From: Myxococcaceae bacterium
GTDB taxonomy: Bacteria; Myxococcota; Myxococcia; Myxococcales; Myxococcaceae
Direction: 5' to 3'
Length of the DNA: 64,000 bases
NCBI GenBank assembly: GCA_019694595.1
Contig: JAIBBQ010000011.1
Location: 1 to 64,000 of the forward strand
The position numbers were made by a program, and so were the translations under genes. Numbering within the stretch: the stretch's first letter is position 1; every line of letters begins with the position of its first letter. The notes below the pieces were generated by a model. It was given only the letters and a program-made list of their open reading frames with translations. It searched no databases and was not told the origin of the DNA. Below are positions 9,427 to 16,378 of the stretch, piece by piece.

Positions 9427-10452
9427 GTGACCCGCCTCTACGTGCACCCGACCTTCCTGCTCCACGACCCCGGGGAACGGCACCCGGAGTCGCCGTCGCG
9501 GCTGCGCGCGATCCACGACCTGCTCGCCGAGAAGCCCGTCGACCGGGTGGAGCTGGTGGCCGCCCGGCCGGCGACGGCGGCCGAGCTCGCCCGCGCCCAC
9601 GCGCCCGGGCACCTCGAGGCGCTCGAGGCCCTGCGCGGCAAGCACGCCCAGCTGGACCCCGACACGGCGGTCAGCCCCCACAGCCTCACCGCCGCCACCC
9701 TCGCCGCGGGGGCCGCGGTGCAGGCGGTGGACGACGTGTGGCACCGCCGCGCCGACAACGGCTTCGCGCTGGTGCGCCCGCCCGGGCACCACGCCGAGCG
9801 GGACCAGGCGATGGGCTTCTGCCTGCTCAACAACGTGGCGGTGGCCGCGGAAGCCGCGCTGGCGCTGGGCGCGAAGAAGGTGGCGATCCTCGACTGGGAC
9901 GTGCACCACGGCAACGGCACCCAGCACACGTTCCTGAACCGCCGCGACGTGCTCTACGTGTCGACCCACCAGCACCCGTACTACCCGGGCACCGGGGCGC
10001 CCTGGCACGTGGGCGAAGGCGAAGGAGCGGGCTTCAACGTCAACTTCGCCCTGCCCGGCGCGCAGAACGACGCCGACTACGGCGCCATCTTCGAGGCGGG
10101 CGTGCTCCGGGTGCTCACCGACTACCGGCCGGACTTCATCCTGGTGTCGGCGGGCTTCGACCCCCACCGCGCCGACCCGCTCGCGGGCATGCAGGTCACC
10201 GAGCGCGGCTTCGCGGCGATGTGCAGCAGCGTGAAGCAGGTGGCGGAGTCGGTGTGCCAGGGCCGGCTCGCCCTGGTGCTCGAAGGCGGCTACGCGCTGG
10301 AGGCGCTGGCCGACTCGGTGCACGCCTGCGTCGAGGTGCTCGCCGGCGCGCGCACCGACGACTTCCCCCGGACGGGCGTGCGGCCGGACACGGTGGCCGC
10401 GCTGCAGGAGACGGCGCACGCGCACGCCGGGCGCTGGGGCTTCCAGAAGTGA
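9427..10452 (+). CDS. Histone deacetylase / acetylpolyamine amidohydrolase family protein
   Basis: This 341-residue zinc-dependent deacylase belongs to the arginase/HDAC superfamily. Visible active-site elements are the tandem His pair ([11 protein letters not shown]), the zinc ligands in [16 protein letters not shown] and [12 protein letters not shown], and the catalytic-pocket Tyr in EGGYALEAL. Bacterial members act on acetylpolyamines, acetoin-utilisation enzymes or small acylated substrates; which one applies here cannot be decided. The start chosen is GTG at 9427, because AGAAAGG sits 6 bases upstream and the protein then begins MTRLYVHP like its relatives. Its stop overlaps the GTG of the next gene by 4 bases, so the two are probably translationally coupled. 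Confidence 0.9.
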   Translation: MTRLYVHPTFLLHDPGERHPESPSRLRAIHDLLAEKPVDRVELVAARPATAAELARAHAPGHLEALEALRGKHAQLDPDTAVSPHSLTAATLAAGAAVQAVDDVWHRRADNGFALVRPPGHHAERDQAMGFCLLNNVAVAAEAALALGAKKVAILDWDVHHGNGTQHTFLNRRDVLYVSTHQHPYYPGTGAPWHVGEGEGAGFNVNFALPGAQNDADYGAIFEAGVLRVLTDYRPDFILVSAGFDPHRADPLAGMQVTERGFAAMCSSVKQVAESVCQGRLALVLEGGYALEALADSVHACVEVLAGARTDDFPRTGVRPDTVAALQETAHAHAGRWGFQK

Positions 10453-11228
10453 GCCAGGGGTACGTGCACGGCGGCAGCGACGCGCGGGAAGTGGCGCGGC
10501 TCGAGAAGCAGGCCCGCTGGGCGGCCCCGGTGCTGCTGCGCGACTTCCACGCCGGGCCCGGCATGCGGGTGCTCGACCTGGCGACCGGGGTGGGCGCGAT
10601 GGCCCACGAGCTGCGCTCGCGCTTCGCCGGCGCGCAGGTGCTGGGGCTCGACTTCGCACGCGCCCAGCTCGACCGGGCGCGGCAGCGGCAGCCGTGGCTC
10701 CCGCTGGTGCAGGCCGACGCGGCGGCGCTGCCGTTCCGCGACGGCAGCTTCGACCGGGTGCACGCCTCGTGGTTCCTCGAGCACGTGCGCACCCCGGTGG
10801 AGATCCTCCGCGAGGTCCGGCGGGTGCTGAAGCCGGGCGGGCGCTGCCACTTCGTGGAAGTGGACAACGACACCTTCCGCGTCGAGCCGCCGCCGCCGGA
10901 CGTGGCGCAGATCCTCGCGGCGCTCAACGAGGCGCAGCGCGCGGGCGGCGGCGACCCCTTCGTGGGGCGACGACTGGCGCAGTACTTCGCGGAGGCGGGG
11001 TTCCGTGGCGCGCGGGTGGTCGACCTGCCCATCGAAGGCAGCGCCGCGGACCCGGTCTTCTTCCAGGGCTTCGCGGAGGAGTTCGCGGAGATCTTCGAAG
11101 GCCTCGACGAGTCGCTGCCCCACCTGGTGGAGGTGGCGAGGCGGGCCGCGCAGGCGCTCCGGGCGCTCCCGGCGCAGGGCGGTCGCATGGCGTATGCCGC
11201 CAAGCTCGCCCAGGCCGTGCGTGACTGA
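10449..11228 (+). CDS. Class I SAM-dependent methyltransferase
   Basis: This 259-residue protein has the Rossmann methyltransferase motif I (VLDLATGVGAMAHEL), an acidic residue after beta-2 (VLGLDFARAQL), the post-I motif (LVQADAAALPFRDGSFD) and the VLKPGGRCHFVEVD motif. These are typical of Methyltransf_11/UbiE-like enzymes. The substrate is unknown. It starts at a GTG overlapping the HDAC stop (GTGA), which suggests the two enzymes act on related small molecules, although the sequence does not say which. It has no signal peptide, so it is cytoplasmic. Confidence 0.88.
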   Translation: MSQGYVHGGSDAREVARLEKQARWAAPVLLRDFHAGPGMRVLDLATGVGAMAHELRSRFAGAQVLGLDFARAQLDRARQRQPWLPLVQADAAALPFRDGSFDRVHASWFLEHVRTPVEILREVRRVLKPGGRCHFVEVDNDTFRVEPPPPDVAQILAALNEAQRAGGGDPFVGRRLAQYFAEAGFRGARVVDLPIEGSAADPVFFQGFAEEFAEIFEGLDESLPHLVEVARRAAQALRALPAQGGRMAYAAKLAQAVRD

Positions 11229-11407
11229 AGGGCAGCTGCGCTTGGTGCGCACGCCCAGAACCCCGGGATCACACGTGTAGGTGTGGCACCCAGAGCCGCG
11301 CCGGCAGCGCCGGCCAGGACCCTTTCCATTCGGGGCGGATTCTCGAACCTCGAGACGCAGGAGAACTCCAGTGGAAGCGGCACTTCGCAACGGAAACGGG
11401 TTCTCCC
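11229..11407 (+). other. Intergenic region upstream of the LysM-GH19 gene
   Basis: These 179 bases lie between two plus-strand genes. I see no convincing Shine-Dalgarno sequence directly before the ATG (GGGTTCTCCC precedes it), no sigma-54 box pair, and no terminator hairpin with a T-tract. There is a short self-complementary stretch (CACACGTGTAGGTGTGG). The promoter for the muralytic gene is presumably here but cannot be pointed to. Confidence 0.3.
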
Positions 11408-12187
11408 ATGAGCGACTACACGATTCGGCGCGGCGACACCCTGAGCGCACTGGCGCGGCGGTTCCACACCACGGTGCAGGAGCTCGCGCAGCGCAACGGC
11501 ATCAAGAACCCGGATCTGATCCTCGCCGGCGCGAACCTCACCATTCCCGACGGCTTCTCGGGGCCGGGCCGCGCGGGGCCGGACCTCGGCGGGCAGAGCG
11601 CGCCGGGCACCGAGGTGAACCCGGCCAACGAGATCGGCCCGCCGCCGGGCGACGTGAAGGGCGGCGTGTCGCTGGCGCAGCTCAAGCGCATCATGCCCAA
11701 CCTGTCGGACGCCAAGGCGCAGAAGTACCTGCCGTACCTGAACCAGGCGATGGCCGAGCAGGGCATCAACACCCCGAAGCGGCAGGCGGCGTTCCTGGCG
11801 CAGCTGGCCCACGAGTCGGGCGAGCTCAAGTACATGGAAGAGATCGCCTCCGGCTCGGCGTACGAAGGCCGCCGCGACCTCGGCAACACCCAGCCGGGCG
11901 ACGGCGTGCGCTTCAAGGGGCGCGGGCCGATCCAGCTCACCGGGCGGGCGAACTACGCGGCGGCGAGCCGGGCGCTGGGCATCGACCTGGTGAACCACCC
12001 CGAGCGCGCGGCGGACCCCGACGTGGGCTTCCGCATCGCGACCTGGTTCTGGAAGACGCACGGGCTCAACCAGCTCGCCGACCAGGGCAACTTCAGCGAG
12101 ATCACCCACCGCATCAACGGCGGCTACAACGGCGCCTCCAGCCGCAACCGCTACTGGGAGACCGCGAAGTCGGTGCTCGGGGGCTGA
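11408..12187 (+). CDS. LysM domain-GH19 muralytic enzyme
   Basis: This 259-residue protein has an N-terminal LysM domain (residues 3-48, YTIRRGDTLSALARRF...NLTIPDG), which binds peptidoglycan or chitin. A Gly/Pro-rich linker follows, then a GH19 chitinase/endolysin-type catalytic domain (about 105-259). The latter shows FLAQLAHESGELKYMEE (catalytic Glu in HESGE), FKGRGPIQLTGRANYAAAS and EITHRINGGYNG, all characteristic of phage-type GH19 lysozymes. There is no signal peptide, so export would need a holin, a contractile system, lysis or a non-classical route. It could serve in predation, toxin delivery or cell-wall turnover. No phage genes adjoin it. Confidence 0.88.
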   Translation: MSDYTIRRGDTLSALARRFHTTVQELAQRNGIKNPDLILAGANLTIPDGFSGPGRAGPDLGGQSAPGTEVNPANEIGPPPGDVKGGVSLAQLKRIMPNLSDAKAQKYLPYLNQAMAEQGINTPKRQAAFLAQLAHESGELKYMEEIASGSAYEGRRDLGNTQPGDGVRFKGRGPIQLTGRANYAAASRALGIDLVNHPERAADPDVGFRIATWFWKTHGLNQLADQGNFSEITHRINGGYNGASSRNRYWETAKSVLGG

Positions 12188-12262
12188 AGCCCGGCAAGGT
12201 CCGCACGAAAGGTCCGGCAGTCCGTGACCACGCCGGGGCCTTGGGTTATGGCCCCTTTGGCC

Positions 12263-12679
12263 ATGCGGCGCCTCGCCCTCGTCCTGCTCTGCACCTGCGG
12301 CCCTCGCACCTTGCTGGTGCAGATGACCGCGGAGAACAACTCTGGCCAGTCGGGCACCGCCACGCTCACCGACCAGGGCAAGAAGACCGGCGTGAGCATC
12401 GAGATCCGCCGCAGCGTCGACCCGCAGGTGAAGCGGCAGGCCGTGCACTTCCACCCCGGGCGCTGCGGGGAAATCGACGCCAAGCTCGCCGACGACCTGG
12501 CCGGCCTGCCTGACATGCAGGACCCGGCGGAGTTCGGGAAGCCTTCCGACGGCGGCACGGTCTACACCGAGGCCACCATCTCGGTGCCCTTCACCGAGCT
12601 GACCAACGGCACCAACGTCATCAACGTGCACGACGCGCGCGACTTCGGGCTCTACGTCTCCTGCGGCAACATCAACTGA
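12263..12679 (+). CDS. Small CHRD-like domain protein
   Basis: This protein of about 138 residues contains a single all-beta domain: VQMTAENNSGQSGTATLTDQG, HFHPGRCGEID and INVHDARDFGLYVSCGNIN. It resembles CHRD-like or superoxide-dismutase-like small secreted proteins of unknown function, with two Cys that could pair. The N-terminus (MRRLALVLLCTCG) looks like the beginning of a signal peptide. It is very short, with no good lipobox and almost no space before the first beta strand, so the start is uncertain. An in-frame ATG at 12248 and a GTG at 12224 are alternatives. It stands alone between the GH19 enzyme and the MATE exporter. Confidence 0.6.
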   Translation: MRRLALVLLCTCGPRTLLVQMTAENNSGQSGTATLTDQGKKTGVSIEIRRSVDPQVKRQAVHFHPGRCGEIDAKLADDLAGLPDMQDPAEFGKPSDGGTVYTEATISVPFTELTNGTNVINVHDARDFGLYVSCGNIN

Positions 12680-12724
12680 GCGGCCCTGTCAGGTTCCGTC
12701 AGTGGCCTTCGTGAGAGCGCGCGC

Positions 12725-14122
12725 ATGAGTTCCACTTCCGAAGCGCTGGAAGCCCCCGCGCAGGAGACCCCTGCCCCCGAGGCCGGCTCTGCGGGCCTGG
12801 GCACCCTGCTGTCGCTCGCCTGGCCGGTGATGGTCTCGCGCAGCACCCAGGTGGTCATCGGCCTGGTCGACGCGCTGATGGTCGCCAAGCTCGGCCGCGC
12901 GGCGCTCGCCGCCACCGGCGCGGGGGCATTCAACACCTACGCGGTGCTGATCCTGCCCATGGGCTGCCTGTTCATCGTGGCGTCCTTCGCGTCGCAGTTC
13001 CACGGCAAGGGCGACCCCGCGGGCGCACGGCGCTACGGCTTCTACGGCCTCGCGGTGGCGGGCATCACCCAGCTGATGTGCGTGGCGGCCATTCCCGGGC
13101 TGCCGTGGGTGCTGTCTCACCTGAGCCTCGAGCCCGAGGTGCAGGCGCTCATGGGCAGCTACATGGCCATTCGCCTGCTCAGCGGCGGCGCGGCGATGGG
13201 CATGGAAGCGCTGGGCAACTACTACGGCGGCATCGGCAACACGCGCCGGCCGATGGTGGGCAACGTGGTGCTGATGGTGCTCAACGTCTTCTTCTGCTGG
13301 CTGCTGGTGCAGGGCCGGCTGGGCGCACCCGCGCTGGGCGTGGCGGGGGCGGCGTGGGCGGCGGTGGCGGCGACCTGGCTGGCCTTCCTCGGCCTGCTCG
13401 CCCCCTTCATCCTCGAAGGCAAGGGCTTCGGGCCGCTGGGCATGAAGCGCAGCGAGTTCGGCCGCATGCTGGCCTTCGGTCTGCCGTCGGGCCTCAACTG
13501 GTTCTTCGAGTTCTTCGCCTTCAACGTCTTCATCAACGTGGTCATCGGCGGGCTGGGCACCACGGCGCTGGCGGCGATGATGTCGGTCTTCCAGCTCAAC
13601 TCCATCTCCTTCATGCCGGCCTTCGGGCTCGCCACCGCGGGCTCGGTGCTGGTGGGCCAGGCCATCGGCGCGGGCAACAAGCGGGCGGTGCCCGGACTGG
13701 TGCGGCTGACGCTCAAGGCGGCGGCGGGCTGGCAGGGCGCGGTGAGCGTGCTCTACGTGGCGATCCCCGGGCTGCTCCTGCTCCCCTTCGCCAGTGAGGA
13801 CGGCGGCGCGGAGTTCCTCGAGGTGGGCGCGCGGCTGCTCATGCTGTCGGCGGGCTGGCAGGTGCTCGACGCCGCGGTGAACACGGTGGCGGAGTCGCTG
13901 CGCGCGGCGGGCGACACCACGGTGCCGCTGCTCGCGCGCCTGGTCATCGCCTGGCTGGTCTTCGTGCCCGGCAGCGTCATCTCGGTGCGCGTCTTCCACC
14001 ACGGAGAGATGGTCGCGGTGGGCTGGGTGGTGGCCTACATGGCGCTGCTGTCGGCGGTGCTGTGGCTGCGGCTCCAGTCGGGCGCCTGGGAAAAGGTGAA
14101 GCTCATCGAGCCGGCGCCGTGA
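12725..14122 (+). CDS. MATE family multidrug/cation efflux transporter
   Basis: This 465-residue inner-membrane protein has twelve hydrophobic segments in two homologous halves. The N-half begins LGTLLSLAWPVMVSRSTQVVIGLVDALMVAKLG, and the C-half has LAFGLPSGLNWFFEFFAFNVF with GLATAGSVLVGQAIGAGN. These are hallmark MATE stretches. MATE pumps export cationic drugs or metabolites using Na+ or H+. A 24-residue Glu/Pro/Ala-rich cytoplasmic extension precedes the first helix. Its stop overlaps the GTG of the next small membrane gene by 4 bases. Confidence 0.92.
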   Translation: MSSTSEALEAPAQETPAPEAGSAGLGTLLSLAWPVMVSRSTQVVIGLVDALMVAKLGRAALAATGAGAFNTYAVLILPMGCLFIVASFASQFHGKGDPAGARRYGFYGLAVAGITQLMCVAAIPGLPWVLSHLSLEPEVQALMGSYMAIRLLSGGAAMGMEALGNYYGGIGNTRRPMVGNVVLMVLNVFFCWLLVQGRLGAPALGVAGAAWAAVAATWLAFLGLLAPFILEGKGFGPLGMKRSEFGRMLAFGLPSGLNWFFEFFAFNVFINVVIGGLGTTALAAMMSVFQLNSISFMPAFGLATAGSVLVGQAIGAGNKRAVPGLVRLTLKAAAGWQGAVSVLYVAIPGLLLLPFASEDGGAEFLEVGARLLMLSAGWQVLDAAVNTVAESLRAAGDTTVPLLARLVIAWLVFVPGSVISVRVFHHGEMVAVGWVVAYMALLSAVLWLRLQSGAWEKVKLIEPAP

Positions 14123-14493
14123 GCCGGCTGCGCCCGGTGGTGCGGGTGGCGTTCGTGCTCTTCATGGCGGGGGCGGGCGTCCTGCACTTCGTCACCCCCG
14201 AGCCCTTCGTGCGCATCGTCCCGCCGTGGCTGCCTTCGCCGCTGCTCTTGGTCTGGGTGAGCGGCGTGGCGGAGATCGCGCTCGCCGCGCTGCTGCTGGT
14301 CCCGCGCGCGCGGAGGCTCGCCTCCTACGGGCTGGTGGCGCTCCTGGTCGCGGTGTTCCCCGCCAACGTGCACATGGCGCTGGCGCAGGTGCAGATGGAC
14401 CCCGAGCACCCGGCGCCTGCGTGGTTCCCCTGGGCGCGGCTGCCGTTCCAGGCGCTCTTCATCGCGGTGGCGCTCTGGGTGGGCCGCCGGTGA
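14119..14493 (+). CDS. DoxX-like small membrane protein
   Basis: This protein has 124 residues and four predicted membrane segments. It shows the DoxX/DoxD-like opening VVRVAFVLFMAGAGVLHFVTPEPFVRIVPPW and a second helix pair (GVAEIALAALLLVPRARRLASYGLVALLVAVFPANVHMAL). The family is poorly defined functionally (quinone-linked redox in some members). The GTG start overlaps the MATE stop (GTGA), and its own stop overlaps the next GTG, so three genes form a tightly coupled unit. Confidence 0.75.
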   Translation: MSRLRPVVRVAFVLFMAGAGVLHFVTPEPFVRIVPPWLPSPLLLVWVSGVAEIALAALLLVPRARRLASYGLVALLVAVFPANVHMALAQVQMDPEHPAPAWFPWARLPFQALFIAVALWVGRR

Positions 14494-14765
14494 ATCGCAC
14501 CCGCCTCGCGCTGGTCGCCTTCTTCGGCCACTGGCCGGGCCTGTGGCTGCTCCACCGCTTCCGCTTCAACGCGCCCACGCTCAAGCTCAACCTCTGGGCG
14601 GCCTTCTTCACCGCGCTCGCGGTGGCCGGCGGCGCGCTCTCGTGGGGCGGCTGGGCGGCGCTGGGCGCCTTCCTGCTCGGGAGCGTCGGCTGGAGCGTGG
14701 TGCTGGCGCGGCGGGTGTGGCGGGGCGAGGCGGGCGCGCCGGCTTCCCTTTCGCCGCCACCTTGA
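14490..14765 (+). CDS. Small hypothetical membrane protein
   Basis: This 91-residue protein starts at a GTG overlapping the upstream stop by 4 bases. It contains two or three hydrophobic helices (LNLWAAFFTALAVAGGALSWGGWAALGAFLLGSVGWSVVLA) and a short basic/polar tail. I do not recognise a family. The overlapping start, the in-frame coding character and the position between the DoxX-like gene and the SDR gene support it as a real gene. It may be a partner of the DoxX-like protein. Confidence 0.55.
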   Translation: MNRTRLALVAFFGHWPGLWLLHRFRFNAPTLKLNLWAAFFTALAVAGGALSWGGWAALGAFLLGSVGWSVVLARRVWRGEAGAPASLSPPP

Positions 14766-14779
14766 GGGAGAAGGCGCGC

Positions 14780-15532
14780 ATGACCTTCACCACCGCCCTC
14801 ATCACCGGCGCCTCGAGCGGCCTGGGCCGTGGCCTCGCGCTGCACTTCGCGAAGGCCGGCACGCACGTGTACGCGGCGGCGCGGAGGAAGGACGAGCTCG
14901 AAGTCCTCGCGCAGGAAGCCAAGGCGGCGGGCGGCGCGCTCACCCCGGTGGTGCTCGACGTGAGCGACGCCGACCAAGCCTTCGAGGTGCTGCAGCGGCT
15001 CGACGGAACCTCGGGCGGCTTCGACCTCCTGGTGGCCAACGCCGGCGTGGGCGACGACAGCAACGGCCGCAAGCTCGACTGGAAGAAGGTCAAGCGGGTG
15101 CTCGACGTCAACGTGCTGGGCGCGGCGGCGACGGTGTCCGCGGTGCTGCCGGGCATGGTGGCGCGCGGCAAGGGGCACGTGGTGGGCATCAGCTCGCTGG
15201 CGGCGTTCCGCGGGCTGCCGCGGTCGGGGGCCTACAGCGGCTCGAAGGCCTTTCTGCACACCTTCCTCGAGTCGCTGCGGGTGGACCTCGCGGGCACGCC
15301 GGTGACGGTGGGCGCCATCTACCCGGGCTTCGTGAAGAGCGAGCTGACGGCGAAGAACAAGCACCCGATGCCGTTCCTGCTCGAGACCGACGACGCCGTG
15401 CGCCGCATGGCGAAGGCCATCGAGGCGCGGGAGAAGACCTTCGCCTTCCCCTGGCAGATGTCGCTGGGCGTGCGCACGCTGAGCGCGCTGCCGCTGCCGC
15501 TCTACGGGCTGGCCGCCAAGCGCCTGCGCTGA
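14780..15532 (+). CDS. Short-chain dehydrogenase/reductase
   Basis: This 250-residue classical SDR has the NAD(P)-binding TGASSGLGRGLA motif at residues 9-20 and the NAG motif (LLVANAGVG). The catalytic Ser is in VVGISSLAA and the YxxxK is in YSGSKAF. The Arg-Arg-Lys stretch after beta-2 (AAARRKDEL) favours NADP(H). Members reduce or oxidise small alcohols and ketones; the substrate is not predictable. The start ATG has GAGGGAGAAGG upstream. It is convergent with the phosphoesterase gene, with 9 bases between stops. Confidence 0.9.
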   Translation: MTFTTALITGASSGLGRGLALHFAKAGTHVYAAARRKDELEVLAQEAKAAGGALTPVVLDVSDADQAFEVLQRLDGTSGGFDLLVANAGVGDDSNGRKLDWKKVKRVLDVNVLGAAATVSAVLPGMVARGKGHVVGISSLAAFRGLPRSGAYSGSKAFLHTFLESLRVDLAGTPVTVGAIYPGFVKSELTAKNKHPMPFLLETDDAVRRMAKAIEAREKTFAFPWQMSLGVRTLSALPLPLYGLAAKRLR

Positions 15533-15541
15533 GGGAACGGT

Positions 15542-16378
15542 TCAGCCGTACAGCGGGAGGATGGCGCCGCTCGCCTCGACGCTCCTGGCGTCGTCGTAGT
15601 GCGAGGCGAGCTCCAGGCGCACGTAGCGCTTGTCGGCGTCGAACAGCCCGAAGCTGGTGGACACGCAGAGCTGCTGGGCGCCTTCGACCGCGTAGCCTTC
15701 GCGCACCACGTCGTGCCCGAAGATGGCGACGTTGCCGCCGCACGCGCGCAGGAAGGCCTCGGCGTCGGCTTCCGACGCGCGCCGGGCCCACAGCAGCCGG
15801 CCGAGCACCTCGTCCTCGAAGAAGGCGTCGATCGACGGGCGCTCCACGGGGACCAGGGCGGCGCGCTCGAGCTCGGAGAGCGAGCGGAAGCGGGCGCCGG
15901 GCGCCGCGTGGCAGAGCACCACGCCGCAGCGAGAGGTGGCGACCCACGGGAGCGCGGCCACCCACGCCCTGAGCCGCGCGGCCCCCGCCTCGCCGAGCCG
16001 CGCTTCCAGCGCCTGGGCCTCGTCGTCGTGGAACTTGCTCGTCACCGGGCCGCCCACGTGGGAGTGCTCGTGGTTGCCCAGCAGAGCGTGCACCCGCCCC
16101 GGGAAACGCGCCTGCGCCTGCCACACCAGCTCGAGCAGCGCGGGCGTCTCGTCGCGGTACGGCGTGCCGAGGAAGTCGGGCCAGGCGTCCTGCAGGTCGT
16201 CGTGGGGCCCGTGCACCACGTCGCCGGTGAGCACCAGCTGGGCGTCGGGGCCTTCGGCCTCGAAGCGCTCGAGGAGCTTCCGCCCGTCGGCCAGGTTGCC
16301 CTGGAGGTCGGTGCCCACGAGGAGGATGCCATGCGCCGGCAGCTCGAGGACCCGGCCCCCGTGGGTGAGGCGGCTCAC
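15542..16378 (-). CDS. Metallophosphoesterase (calcineurin-like)
   Basis: This 278-residue cytoplasmic phosphoesterase has the family metal-binding elements in order: VGTDLQGN (a variant of DxHGN), LVLTGDVVHGP (GDxx), LLGNHEHSHVGG (GNHE) and the downstream His motifs VLCHAAPGARF and FGHDVVREG. It resembles PPP-type serine/threonine or dinucleotide phosphatases; the exact substrate is unknown. The start is a GTG overlapping the PBP1A stop by 4 bases, so it is the second gene of a mrcA-phosphoesterase operon. Confidence 0.82.
   Translation of the reverse strand: MSRLTHGGRVLELPAHGILLVGTDLQGNLADGRKLLERFEAEGPDAQLVLTGDVVHGPHDDLQDAWPDFLGTPYRDETPALLELVWQAQARFPGRVHALLGNHEHSHVGGPVTSKFHDDEAQALEARLGEAGAARLRAWVAALPWVATSRCGVVLCHAAPGARFRSLSELERAALVPVERPSIDAFFEDEVLGRLLWARRASEADAEAFLRACGGNVAIFGHDVVREGYAVEGAQQLCVSTSFGLFDADKRYVRLELASHYDDARSVEASGAILPLYG

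Noticed and set aside
11275-11300. Sigma-54 promoter (TGGCAC seen upstream of the LysM-GH19 gene)
   Set aside because: The matching -12 GC element at the required spacing is absent.
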